Assembly (NCBI RefSeq): GCF_002999335.1
Contig: NW_020312763.1
Span: 310,001 to 374,000 of the forward strand
Origin: Cyclospora cayetanensis
Lineage: Eukaryota > Apicomplexa > Conoidasida > Eucoccidiorida > Eimeriidae
Direction: 5' to 3'
DNA: 64,000 nt
Part shown: positions 38,351 to 50,319 of the stretch, piece after piece
Layout: the number at the start of each line of letters is the position of its first letter
How positions within the stretch are numbered: the first letter of the stretch is position 1
The notes under the pieces: generated by a model
Databases searched by the model: none
What the model saw: only the letters and a program-made list of their open reading frames with translations
What the model was told of the DNA's origin: nothing
Program-made: the position numbers and the translations under genes

Positions 38351-39397
38351 ATGGCTTCGCCGCCCGTGCGTAGTGAGCCGGCAGCCACCATGACACTTGC
38401 GGAGCCACAATGTCCCCAAGGAAGAGTGCGTTTCGACAGGAGGCTGCTGCTAGTCTATGGAGTGTTGCTTCTAGATGTGGTTGTAATCGGGAGTACATCG
38501 TTGCAACACGTCTGGCAGCCGGCAAACTTAATCGACAAGGTGCTGCAGAACCATAGTACACCTGTTAGTGCGGCGACTCCACTCCATACACCTATGCCAC
38601 AGCACCAGTTGCCTGTCGCTGTAAAAAGGGAACTTGGCATGTCCTGCTGTTGCGGCTGGCTGGCCCTGGCTGTCATGGGCACCCTCTCGTTGTTGGTGTC
38701 ATACTCCCTCTCGACAGTTGCTCCTGGGAGTGCCTCCACCTTAACAAGTGGTAGCCATCGGAGGAGGCAGAACACAACTTCTGTACGTCGTAGTCATGCT
38801 CAACCACTTCAGGGAAAGGAAGAAGAATCCTGCAGTGTTTGCATGCGGACTCTGGATGAACTCGAACTGCAAATGAAGCTCAAGTACCTCTTGGTCGCAG
38901 TTGCCACCTTCTTAGTGTTTTTCACGCTTAATCTCGTTGTGCAGATTCACGGGCGCTTCCAACAGAGCAAAATGACTGTAGCGGCCCTAAAGACATTTGC
39001 GGCCGACACAAGCGCCCAGGTGTCCAGCCAGCCGTCTGCGCATGACTTATACGGAGCTCCGCAAGACGATGAGCATCGATTTCACTTCCACACCCAGCGG
39101 GATGAGTATCTGGGCACTACTGGTATGTCAGACATAAAACGGGCTGCCGAGGTCTTTCAAGGCATGGATGCGTCCAATGCTGTCTATAGACAGGAATACG
39201 ACGGCCCTGTGAATCCTCAATCACCTCCTTATTTCTACTGGAGAGATTTCTTCTTTTGGATGGAGCTCAGTCGTGAATGCTTCCTAGATGGTGAGATTCA
39301 GCTGTCAGGGCTGTGGGTGCTGTTGCACGCAGCTACACTTCTTAGCGGTCGCGCTATTCTCCGCACGCGTACAGTGTTCCATGCTAATGCAGACTGA
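38351..39397 (+). CDS. Uncharacterised multi-pass membrane protein (348 aa, single exon)
   Basis: One continuous frame. Hydrophobic segments suggest four membrane spans: about 31-50 (LLLVYGVLLLDVVVIGSTSL), 99-120 (GWLALAVMGTLSLLVSYSL), 177-199 (YLLVAVATFLVFFTLNLVV) and a weaker one near 320-335 (GLWVLLHAATLL). A CysCysCys cluster sits at the start of the second span and could be palmitoylated. Between spans 2 and 3 is a basic loop and a Cys-x-x-Cys pair (SCSVCMRTLDELE). After span 3 comes a polar, acidic stretch and an aromatic run (YFYWRDFFFWMEL). I recognise no family. A second in-frame Met lies 13 codons in. The lack of introns sets it apart from most neighbours. Confidence 0.65.
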   Translation: MASPPVRSEPAATMTLAEPQCPQGRVRFDRRLLLVYGVLLLDVVVIGSTSLQHVWQPANLIDKVLQNHSTPVSAATPLHTPMPQHQLPVAVKRELGMSCCCGWLALAVMGTLSLLVSYSLSTVAPGSASTLTSGSHRRRQNTTSVRRSHAQPLQGKEEESCSVCMRTLDELELQMKLKYLLVAVATFLVFFTLNLVVQIHGRFQQSKMTVAALKTFAADTSAQVSSQPSAHDLYGAPQDDEHRFHFHTQRDEYLGTTGMSDIKRAAEVFQGMDASNAVYRQEYDGPVNPQSPPYFYWRDFFFWMELSRECFLDGEIQLSGLWVLLHAATLLSGRAILRTRTVFHANAD

Positions 39398-40563
39398 GAC
39401 TCACATCTACGTCTGAGCAGCGGGGATAGGACAAGTCGTTCCGCAACCGATGCCCCAACTGACAAGGGACCCCCATCTCCTAGCAGTTACACGTGGCCAA
39501 GTGGAAGACTCCGAAGATACAGCTTTGCAGAGAGTGCTGCACGTCTACCTTCACTCGAACTTTAAATCCTGCAGCTAAATCTCGGTTCCAAATGCCGCCT
39601 GCTTGGGAGCAATATCGAAACTGGTGCATCTGCGCACATCATGTCACCCCACCTGCCGGGGCCCGCCAGTATGGAGCCCGCTTTTGTGGAGAGAGCGTCG
39701 CGGGCAGAGGCGGCCAACTCTTTAATGCGGAGGGAGAAGCACTCTAAGAGCCTAGCGCGTTCTGTTATCCTAATGTACCCTTCCAGTGGTTCAAACGCCA
39801 AAAACGAGTTCCAGGGATAGATATTAAAAGGAAGTTTGATTTATGTTCACTTCTGGTTCGATGTGCAACATGTTTTCCAATGAGCGACACAATACCATGT
39901 GGGCTGCTGTGCACTGCCCCCTTTCATTTATGTTGATAACCAGTCATTATTGTCCACCTGAAAACTCGACCATACTTGAACTTGCACAAGAGCGCTATGA
40001 AATTTGCGCCTGCAATACCACTGCGACGTAGGCGTGTAACAAACACCTTAACGGACTGAAAGGCACTTCAAATGTCGTGTCGCAAATGCTAGTCGTGCGA
40101 CCCGTCCTAAGGAACAAAGTAACCACTACTACTGACCGCAGTGCGAAAGCAGGCGTAGCCACTCAAACGATCAAGGTAGCAGCACGCTATCAACACAATA
40201 CTGAACTCCTTGTATGAGCGCTTCATGCTGATGTGTGCAAGTGCATTGCTACTTGTGTATTGCAGCGAATCGGTAACTCTGCTGGCGCAGCCTAGTTGGC
40301 TCCATTGTCCCATACCCGGCTCTGAAGTCTACCTGACAGCATAAATGTGCTGTATGCCATGCGTACTGTGTGGCTAAACTTGACTCTGCAACCATATATG
40401 GCGTGTAGCAAATCAGCCGGCTGCTGTTTAAATTGTTGCAGGACTGGCAATGACAAACTGCACTTGGAGCACCAGCTGCCGATGCTTTACTTGCGAGCAA
40501 GAACCCTGCAGGAAAAAGGCATAAGTAGAAGTGAACAACTGCCGAACTAAATTGTCCACACCG
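39398..40563. other. Convergent intergenic region
   Basis: This lies between the 3' ends of the membrane-protein gene and MLC1. A minus-strand frame at 39801-39562 (beginning MAFEPLEGYIRITERARLLE) is helical and protein-like, but it has no clear partner exon or promoter and remains unassigned. Confidence 0.35.
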
Positions 40564-41663
40564 TCATATCCTGTAAGGACAGATCTGCGTCTGCAACCTC
40601 GGCAGGAACCGCCACCAAGGTAAGCAGCATGCTTCCGGATCATCTTGCTAGCTATTGAATGCTTACCGCGTGCAGAATTCTCTGTAGTCGACTCGTTTAC
40701 TCTGGAAAAATTCCCTGTAGACACGCATCCACGGATTCAAAGAAAACATGAAGCTCCACTGACCCATCGGGCGCAAAGTTTGTTTTCAGTAAGCTCACAG
40801 TACGTCCCTCTGTGGAAAAGCAGACTTACGTTTCAACAATGTTCATTTCTTGCGTGGTAAGTGGCTCTCCAAAGGTGGTGAGAATGTTGCGCATTTGCTG
40901 CACCGATAGTGTTCCTTCGCCCTGTTTACAGAAAACCAGGCATAAGCAAGCTCAACGATGCAAGTAGATTACGCTTCGAAGTATAGGAACTAGAACTAGT
41001 CTATATCACGATATAATAGAGCACCATCACTGAAATTTGTCACTAGCAAATCTCACATTTGGGTCGAAGTACGCAAATGCCCCAACGAAGTCCTCGACGT
41101 TGTCCTCCGGGTGAGTGCTCTGAGCAGCAAACTGCTGGAAAGTGGAATAGTCCAGCTGCTGGCCGTTTTGTTCCGCGCACTTTTCCACATCTGCATATGA
41201 TGGGGCAAGGCCAAGCTGCCGAGCAAGAACTGCGGCGTCCGATGTTGAAACTTTCCCACCGCTAGCCTTGTCGCTGTACTTCTGTTTCATTTCATCATTC
41301 TCAACCATCTCCTGTAGAGCCTCCTCCATATCTTCATCAGCCTCTCCTACATTCAACAGAAGTGGGTTTGCAAACACAAAGGAGAATCTCTGGCTTCACA
41401 TACACTTAGCAGGAAAGAGCTTGTGCCCAGTGTCTACAAAAGCACCAAATTCGCCACGCAGATGTACACGAAGAGGAAAACTTGCCTTCTGACTGAGAAC
41501 GTTCGGTTTCGTATGCTTCCTTCTCAGCGACAGGCTTAGGCTTCCATTCGAATCCGGGAATCCACATAAAGTAGTTGAGCTCTTCATCGTAGGGCTCCAA
41601 AACTTCCCCAGGCTGGGGAAGCTTGTGGTAGCAGATAGGGCAACCTTTTTCCGCTCGCCCCAT
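40564..41663 (-). CDS. MLC1: Myosin A light chain MLC1/MTIP-like (about 204 aa, 5 exons)
   Basis: Exons are 41663-41486, 41346-41057, 40921-40830, 40714-40667 and a very short last exon (about 40570-40564). Phases 1, 0, 2, 2 match. The light chain binds the MyoA tail and anchors the glideosome at the inner membrane complex through GAP45. Family landmarks are present: the N-terminal [17 protein letters not shown], with Cys8 and Cys11 where the Toxoplasma protein carries a conserved cysteine pair; [65 protein letters not shown]; and VDYREFC. The EF-hand-like lobes lack most calcium-ligand acids, as is usual in this family. The first intron needs a GC donor (GAAG|GCAAGT). The last exon is uncertain: it may give only Ile after Arg, or a tail of about ten residues from an earlier acceptor, with the same stop. 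Confidence 0.9.
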
Positions 41664-43440
41664 CTTCTTGACTAATCTAGTGTCACAGCTGAATAGGGTG
41701 AATCAGTAGCTCCTGCACAATCTAGGTGTCGAAGCCACCGGGGAAGACGGCCAAGTGCACGGGGGCACACTCCTGGTTTTCACACAACAAATAGAACACA
41801 ATCAAGGGAACATAATAAAAAAGCGGCACAAAGTGCCCCCTTATTCCAATATTTGCTTTAGAAGCAGTATATTCCCTATGCACATGGAAGGGAAGCGCTC
41901 TGCTCGCTCCACCCAGAAAGAGAATCTGTATTTACACACAGCATGATAAAACCCCGACATCTGATTACTTGTGATAGTTTCGACATTTGCGACAGTACTG
42001 TGGTGAGCGTTCCCACAATACAAGCAAACAATGAACACTTCAGAGCACGTGTTCTACTGGGTATCAATCCAAGGCTAATACTTGCTCAGAAGCTTTGACT
42101 CAGCGTCGCACGGCTCCCTAGACTGCACACAGCCCCTATAACGGTCTACGATTGCAGGGGACTCATATGGATAGGTGCCTCGGCTCCCGAATCGCAGCGT
42201 AGCCACCGCTACGAAGCAATCGACGGTGAACGGACGAGCTGCGCTGCTGGATACCGGGATCCACAACTACAAAGACCGAGTTCCACGCACCAAATGAACG
42301 TCAGCCTCTCACATCGTATTGATCAATGCAGTCAATCAGTTCCAGGACAATCATGAGAGCAGGACCAAACAGGCGGGAGGTGGGGCAATTACGAGCCTCA
42401 GCAAGCCACACCATTCAGACGCACTCGCACGGACAGTGGAACAGCAACCTGGGGGATCTGCAGGAGACAAACATACCAGGGTAGAACTCAGTAATTCTTG
42501 GGTTGGAACATAATTATCAGAGTTTCAAATGACTGAAATGTAGATTCGCCCCCAGCCCGCGCCACGCCGCGAGGCCATCCAGCCCGGCTGCATCGGCTAT
42601 ACCGGCCCAAGTAATCCTGCATGACCATGCCAGCTATGAAGCACAATAACAGCCATCTTTTAAAACTGGTATACCCATTGTTAGGCGATTTATTGCAAAT
42701 TTAATCGCCACGCAAGACGGCATAGCAAATCTCTTTCCTCCTCTCGCTAGCTCACTCGTGCTTCGGCTCTGTTTGTAGGACAGACACGGTGTGGCATGAC
42801 ATACAGGTAAAGGCTAAAGCCGAGCTGCCGTTAAGAAGTGACCTTTGAAGCCCACAGCGAATATCCTTGACTTGGATACTGTTTACTTTACCGGAGCAGT
42901 ACAATATCTCATCCTCCCCTTGGCTCACCAGCCATTGCAAGCCCTCGGATCCTCAGTGAACAAACACGTGGCTACGTAAGTGTCAGTCGAATTTCTTTTG
43001 GCTTGAGGAACAGGTTTATAATAATGACTTCATTGCTGGTGCACTGCGGCTAGAGAGCATCACTCACGAACACACCTAAAATTCAATTTCGTCTTTTGTA
43101 AACCATCGAAGGTCTGCGTAGGGCGGAACGCAAATTTTAACTTACTACGAAATGAATGTGGATGAGAACCGAATCATCAGACTCAAAACACAGCACCGGC
43201 CGCCTTTACCTCCGGTTCCCTCCTTGGTTCTTGCGCCTTGTACATACACTCGCATGCCCTAGCTAGCTGCTCTCTGCATACTTTGCTCCTAGGGCTGCTG
43301 ACCACGGACTACCAGGTCCCGGCTTGGCTCAGCGAGGGGCTCTTCAATATAAAATAGGGATGTGGAAGGGAAGCTGTTAAACGATCGCATCATAGTATGA
43401 ATTCACATACCACAGTAAGTTGATTCAAGCCGAGCATTTG
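41664..43440. other. Intergenic region between MLC1 and the retroelement zone
   Basis: No gene or pol motif was recognised. It should contain the MLC1 promoter at its left end. Stop codons become denser from here to the right end of the window. Confidence 0.4.
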
Positions 43441-44520
43441 GTTTTGTAAGCATGGAGTTGCAGCTACCTCAAAAGAGTGCCGTTGATTTGCACTGTCTGT
43501 CCATCTGCCTCGGCGTGGTTTGTAGTGGTCACATTATGGTGAATATGTCAGCGAATCATGCGCCACCAATTTAGGGTCCCTATGTCCATAATACTCCTGG
43601 AGAAGTTGTGGATCTTCCAGACATAGTTTACGACTAGTGGAGCGAATTCCCGAAGCATGACAGCGCTGTTCAGACCGATAAAGTGAGTATTTTTGCTAAG
43701 TCTGTCGACAACGACGTAGATGCTATACTGAGCCTACAAATGCGGCAGTCCAACAAGAATACTTACAGTAGTAGTTGACAACCGCTCAGGAGCGGAATTT
43801 TTAAACTGCGGGGCAAAGAAGAATTTCATGGTTTCGGATGCTGACGATCCGCCCATGGCAATAGATGCTCCACTGCTATGGGATGCATCCCAGTCCACCA
43901 GAAGGGCGGTGAGGGTTTTCCCACTTTATTGTGAATCCCACCACATCATACAATATAGTATCATGCTTGGTGCAAAACGGCGCTACGAAGCAAAGTCAGA
44001 ATGTGCAGGCGACGAAGTCCCAGCTGTGTCTCGAGCCACATCCTGTCGACCTCAACGTGGTTGTGCAATGACCTTTTTGCAAGTACGTACTTTGGCAATC
44101 CCATATAACGCACGGTACGCAGTTGAGAAACATATTGTTTTTCTTCACATTATGAGCGGTTGCGCTGCACACTAGTGAACCGGTAAGGCATCGCGAGGGC
44201 GGGCTGGCGATCAAGTTGAGGATGCTCTTGACATACTTCACCATGGAGAAAGAAATCGCCGAATAGGTCGAACAACTCTGGGATGGACAAAATCCTGATA
44301 ATTTCTGGAAGGTACATTGAGGACTGATGATCGGTTTGGACATCAAAATAATGCGAGTATTAAAATTACTGGCATCCATTTTAACTCACCATCGCACCGC
44401 ATAGAGTCGTGTTTTTAGTGCATACTCCTCCTGGGTTTCGACTAAGCAATGAGCATAATAAGCGGCAATTTTGGTGTTTTGAAAACCTCGTAGCGTGTTG
44501 GGGAAGAATATCACCTGCTG
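43440..44520 (-). mobile_element. Degenerate Ty3/gypsy pol fragment A: RNase H to integrase
   Basis: Reading the minus strand from high to low coordinates gives the expected domain order, with frameshifts and stops. RNase H is at about 44500-44330 (YYAHCLVETQEEYALKTR, then VQTDHQSSMYL, matching the TDH-S-L step). The integrase zinc-binding end is at about 43908 (FWWTGM). The integrase core is at about 43770-43450 (YSIYVVVDRLSKNTHFIGL and later EADGQTVQINGTLL, matching the HPQTDGQ-ER-N landmark). Several in-frame stops interrupt it. No long terminal repeats were found by eye. Confidence 0.75.
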
Positions 44521-44899
44521 CTACCCAGCATTGCCTGTTAGGACAAAACAACGCTCATAATTTAGCAGTGCCAACATTGGATTAGCTGCAAGAAGGCCGA
44601 TAATCATCAACCCCCTATCCAAAAAGGCACTGCGATCCCTGCAGTAGGTAAATGAATGAGTAGAGAGCCCAGCAAATCTAGGAATGCAATTTGGGGGTTA
44701 TGATGTAAGACAGTAAAGTTTTGCACCGTCCTTGCGCGTTTAGGGGTAGTGCTTCGATTTTTCCGTGTCTCAATCAATTCCTCTATTCGGGTGGCCTGTT
44801 GCGTGCGCGCCAATTCGAGGCTTTGGGGTAGTGCCTTGTTCATTGTCGCAGTGGATGAGAGTGCTTCTATAACCACAAGCGGTGGAATAAAATGGTTTG

Positions 44900-46120
44900 G
44901 TTGACTTCAGAGTATTATTTTAGCGCGCCCGCAATAAGCTCCAGTTTCGTTGATCAGCTTAGAGATAGGGGAATAGAATGCAGTCAAGAAAGTTTGGAAC
45001 AACAGTATCCCTTACAATCATTCTAGCCAAGCCAGATCTGTGAAGCTTGTAGTGGTGCCCCAGTACTGAGCTTGTTTTGGGGCTGAGGGCTGTGATACAC
45101 TATGGGCAAGCACGACCGCTAGCCCCTTGCGTGCTTGTGTTTGGAGGGTACTCGCCTTCATGTGCGAAGAACACCTCGACACATTTTATTCAACAAGATT
45201 GAATGCCAGAAAGGCACAACTTGATTAGGCTACCTGTCGACAAATACAGTCAGCACAATCGCGCTAAGATACCAAGCTCATGAGCGAAGAAAAGATAAAA
45301 CTGCAGAGCATATCAAGAGCACAAGTATAGCACATAACTCCGCTGACACGCTACAAGCGATAGAAAACCCTAAATTCTCCCTCCGTCATCCTTTTCCATT
45401 AGACGCTGGATGATGGGTAGGCATACCTTAACTACTTTAAATGCAACAGCCAGAACAGTCACACCACTACACAACACTTAAAGACACGAATATCTGCATT
45501 TTGGTGTAAAAGTACACGCAATTGTTCTCTTTGCAGGTGAACGACATGCGTCACTCACCTTTCGTAGGCGAAGAGCCAACGCACTGCCAGAGTTTGGGAG
45601 ATCATTCGAGGGTGCACGTAGCTTGAACATGTCGCCGCATATATGTGACGATGACACGACATTCAAAAGCTTTCAGCCAGCTATTATACAGCCTTTGTCT
45701 TGGCTCTTTCTGGACACACCCCTTTGGCGGTGAGTGGGGGTCCCTAGGTTCTTACTCCTCTCTTCAAAAAAGTGAGCTGCCACATGCAATTTCAATTCGC
45801 GTCAGCCAACCTGCTTTCGCGGGTTTTCGTTAGAGCCACTTGCGGGATTAGAGTCTCTAAAGGCTTGGAGGCGCTCTTGGTGGCTCTACAAGCTTTTGAA
45901 GGGTGTCGGCCTCAGGTCACTCCCCCGCAAACTCTTTCTACTTGCCGCTCCCGAGCTTAAATTTTGCCGTGGGGCTTCAGGCTCCTATATTTATTCTATG
46001 TCATCTGTCTCAGAGTGGCTAGCTCCTATTTCTATGAATACAGCATTTCCTATGAACTTGATTGGTAGCGCTGCAAGAGGTAAACGTGGAGTACAGGTTC
46101 CTACAGCAGGTTGGGGGCAG
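44900..46120. other. Stretch between pol fragments A and B, no assignable gene
   Basis: No domain is certain. Segments near 45550-45650 (minus) were considered as a chromodomain tail of fragment B, but the match was too weak. Confidence 0.3.
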
Positions 46121-46125
46121 GAATT

Positions 46126-46790
46126 TTAAGCGACTTTGCCGAAACGTTCCAGAATCTGGAGTGCGCCGACAAAACGACAGATCTGGAATTTGGTTTTTGC
46201 CTGCCGCTGCATGAAACGGGTGGACACCAAAAGCAGTTCGCCTGTCCGTTGGCAAAAGATTAATGTCATGTGAGGTGATATACTAGATTTGAAGTCATCC
46301 ATATTGCTCAGGCTCGTGGTGCGCACAAGAACCTCCCTCATTATATTCTCGGAGAGTCATGCCCGTGGATCGTGGACTGTGCAGTTGCATGCTAATCTAC
46401 TGCAGGCAGCAGGGACTCCCATGGTAATGCACCATTTTGGAAGCATGCGCGCAGGACCCGCGCTATTGCATGGTGCATGGGGTGTACGCGATACTCAATT
46501 TGCAAGTGCCAGCGCTTAATGGTGTCGTGTCACCTTGATCCTCCGGCAGAAAAGCTCCCTGTCCTCCAAAGAGCACACCACTCTCAGAGCGTAACACAGG
46601 TGGCAGCCTCTTATTTTGTACTAGATGGTCCACCAACAGATAGCATTCACAGGCCAGCGTTGTATCTCTGTGGATGTAGATGAAGTGCACCTCCTTGCTG
46701 AAGGTATCCACAAAGGTACGGATTGCATCATGTCCTTTCACAGTGCTATGTAATGCCGCGACGCAATCCAGCAAGCAATGCACCCATCAT
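46126..46790 (-). mobile_element. Degenerate Ty3/gypsy pol fragment B: integrase core and GPF/Y-like module
   Basis: The frame 46783-46463 is open for 106 codons and reads as an integrase core: GHDAIRTFVDTFSKEVHFI, then LVDHLVQNKRLPPVLRSESG. The SDRDP-type acidic motif is replaced by RSESG, so the catalytic aspartate is lost. It is followed at 46341-46126 by the C-terminal module (GELLLVSTRFMQRQAKTKF, FVGALQILERFGKVA), which matches the gypsy integrase tail with its GPF/Y signature degraded. This is the best-preserved fragment in the zone. Confidence 0.8.
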
Positions 46791-47149
46791 CTGTTGGAAT
46801 TTGCAAAGCTCGCAGTAAGCTTGTGTGCTTTAAGAAACAAATTTGGCTCTTCTACAGCGTGAACAGGCTTCCTTGTATTCCTTGGCATAATTGCTCGTGC
46901 TTGGAAAGTAAAACTGTCTGTCATGAGTATCGCCTGTTTTCTGGATACACATCTGCCGTGTTGTAGGATGCTATTAAGCTAGTTGAATGATATGCTGGCG
47001 ATGGTGTCCGTTGGAGACAGCAGCAATACGCCAGAGCCGGTGGATAAGGACTGGTAAGCTGCGAAGGAGCTTGACCTCGGGCTGTGTCCCTTGAGTCTTC
47101 GCCGGCACCGTGTACAATCTGTTGGTTTCGGCGCAAGCAATTTTCGGGA

Positions 47150-48480
47150 ATATCTTCATGCTTTGGGACTACCAAGCTTTAGCAACGCGTGTTTTCCATG
47201 AGCGGTTGGCTTCTTTGGTCTGCAAGAGGGTGAAGGCCAGTGTGGGTGATGCATAGCAAACTCCTCATCTCCCACTGCCAAGTGGCTAAGCACGAACAGG
47301 GTAAATCCCTTCACTCTGTGGAATATTCCGCCTATTTATCGGTCTGCTGATAAAACGTGATCGTGAATTTTGCGTCGGCGATCACATCGCTGGCATAAAG
47401 TTCGTATTTGACGCGTAGGGCTTGGAAGTCCATGAGAAAGCCGAGGCATCTAACTGTGCTCGGGCCACTCGGCCTTGCTATATGTAGCTCCGTTGAAGGG
47501 TGCAGCTTCTACTTGTCCTTGTGAGAAATCTCTAGGGAGCCTGAAAGTAAAAATTCCACTTTTACAGAAATCCTATTAGGGCCTCAGTGGCCTCCCACCC
47601 TGCCCTAGCACTTCGCCAAATGCGTAAACTGATACCGGTAACAGGGCATTTGGCACATGGGAACCGGAGTTCTCAAGGTCGTGAAGTGTACAAGAGTGTG
47701 ATATCAGGGCCTCTTGCTTTCTGCGTGCTTCTCAGTTGAAGGCAAGTGGTCTCTATTTCACGTCAGCTCTACAAAGGCCTAGCCATGCCTGAGATTGCAG
47801 GCTTCTTGAAAATACCGCAGTACTTTGAAGCACCGAGAATTCGCTTCCTTTAGAGGCCGTTGCGAACCTATCCGGAACATATTTCGACAGCTTGGATCCT
47901 CAATGGGGTGAAGATTGTCCCGTTTGACTCTAGCCTGTACTCAAGGTACTCAATTGAGAAACTGCAAAAATGACACTTTTGGAGCTTGGGATGATGTTTT
48001 TATGTGAGTGAAGAACTTCCAGCATTTTGTCCAACAGCTTGACGAACAATGTATTGTCCGCACTCTAGACCAGAACGTTTCTCAGGTAAGCGATCAATCC
48101 TCGGTCGATGCAGGGTAGGAACAGATGGTACATTATTGTTGAAATCTTCTTGGATCACTTGCCCAGTAGAAGGACATGGCATTGAACTTATAATGGCATA
48201 TATAGGTACGGAATGAAGCCACTGACTGGTCCTTCTGTGCCAAGCGTATTTAATGCAATCCCTGCAACATGGGTGTCATCATACCTATATTCCAACTCGC
48301 CGCCAGTCTTGCAGCTAAGGAGCTCTGTGTAGGATTCATTTGGAGAATGCTTTCAAGGCGTCACGTCCTTGGAAGTGTTCATCATGCGGCCTTACTGCTT
48401 TCCCGAGACGCCATTCTCTTTGGTCACAATCGCAAAGGATGCAGTGAAAGGAGCTTTGGTAGGCGTGACCCCCTGCTGAT
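47150..48480 (-). mobile_element. Degenerate Ty3/gypsy pol fragment C: RT to integrase
   Basis: On the minus strand an RT entry motif (APFTASFAIVTKENG, about 48455-48410) is followed by the RT palm at about 48115-47935 (GLIAYLRNVLV, then LLDKMLEVLHSHKNI and FAVSQLSTL). The Y-DD box is changed to YLRN. After about 500 bp lacking recognisable RNase H comes integrase at about 47440-47170 (TITFYQQTDK, then EEFAMHHPHWPS and TAHGKHALL). Order and strand fit one element with internal deletion. A frame upstream at 48950-48495 may be gag or linker, but this is unproven. Confidence 0.7.
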
Positions 48481-50319
48481 GCGTGCGCTGTTCGTCACTT
48501 GATATCATCTCCACGATTGCATCTCTCTAAAGGGTCATGGTCGTCTGCTCTGTCTTCGGAGTCCTCTACACCTAACGTTGGCACCTCTAGCGGGCTCGCA
48601 AAAATTGCTTCTTCTCCTGCATGGCACCATACATGCTGTATGCCCACTGGGTGCTCCAATGGCTTCAAAGAACTTGTCCCGCCCTGAGCAGCATCTTCTG
48701 AGATGGAGTACAGTGATTTCCGTTGAAAACTTTTCTTAATCAATCTCCTTCAAGCCATAGGCTTCTACCACTCCTGCGTTTTCGTGTCCTTGGGGTATTC
48801 ACTTTTCTGCCGGGCCGTAGCACGGATTTTCGCAATCTCCAATCGGTGCTCATCAAGTAGCTGACCTGCATGTCTCAGCATTAATTTGCTTTCTTTTCTC
48901 GTCGCTTCATAGCATTGTCTATTCTATTTTACGTCGGAAAATTCTAGGATTGCTTTGACCCTGCTATCGCGATTCCCTTCTATGTCGCCGTTGAGGCGGC
49001 TCAGGCGAGGGACATTTGGTAGTCTAGTTCGCTTCTTTGGGAATAAGGTGAGGGTGACTTGCTCGGCGCTTGAGAGCCTTGCCCTTTGCCCAGGTTGGCC
49101 TTCTTCTGAGCTATCTGGGCCTTGTTGTTCCCTGGCTCAGTCCTTTCTACGCAACCTTCGCGTTCAAGCCCTGTCTCTCATTTTACTGAGCCTGTGTTGG
49201 GCACCACATTATGCAGTGCTTTGATCCCCCGCACTTACGAAGTCAAAAACTTGATTTGTTCAAAATATCATATCAGTCGGCCTTTCCTGATATCGATGTT
49301 CGATGTCGTGGTGTGTGGGGCACCTTGTCGGGCTACTTATGGCTGCCCCTCAAGCAATCTCCTAAAACTTTCGTGACGCTTTCATACCAGACCACAGCTG
49401 TTGTGACAAACGCATTGGAACTGGGCTTTTAGAATCTTTGATCTTGCCAGGCATGGAAGCGAAGCCTGTTGCAGTAAACTCCTTATCGTACCATCAGGAA
49501 AATGTAATAAACAGAGCTGCAAAACATTTTTTTTTCGAGGATTCTTCTCCCTCTCTTTGTGCCTGAATAGCTGCAAACTTTTAAACCAGCTTCACGCAGT
49601 CTCTAGTGTGCTCTATCTTCTTCAGCCTCCTAATAGTAGCTCCCACTGGTGTGGACCCGAGGCGCTCGAGGATGAAGGAGTAGAAATCTTTCCACATGCC
49701 TGTCAATTGTAGTGAAACTCGCCTCTGATCATGCAATGGCGCATCAAAAAATTTTCTGGGAGAAGTTGGGATACCATCAAGTGGTTCAGCTTAAGTAAGA
49801 CCCAAAGTCTTGTTGCATTCATCCATCTGCATTAGCCACTCCTCGGGTTGGCACAGAAGGACATAGGCTTGCGACACGGATTGCCGTGGCCTTCTCGACT
49901 GGAAGCAAAACCCCAGGAGTTAGAGATAGGTGTCAAAGCCGTTTCCAGCCAATTTTACATTTTCGGCATCGAGTCGTCCACCTTGTCATCTAGTGAGTCG
50001 TTGGGTGTCAGCGTGGACATTCCCTCAACACCAGATGGGCTTAGCTGTGAGCGCGGTGATGGAATTCATCTTGGCGTTGGCATGGAGGTCGGTTTAGTCG
50101 TAGCAATATGAGTCTTTGTTTCAAGGGGTCCTCTCCCCGTTATCGGCCTTATCAAAGACAGACTCACATTATGCATTAGGGTTTTGCCGGGCGTCTGAGC
50201 GTGGCGTCTAGACCCGTAATGTTCGCCAACGGCTGCAGCAGTAATAATCCAGGTTTCCTTTCAAGACGGACTCCTTAGTGTAGATTAGCGGTGCATGAGT
50301 GCAGCGAGTAGACTAGTGT

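Noticed and set aside
45540..45680. Possible chromodomain tail of gypsy fragment B
   Set aside because: A short VRW-like match occurs on the minus strand, but the remaining chromodomain residues are not recognisable.
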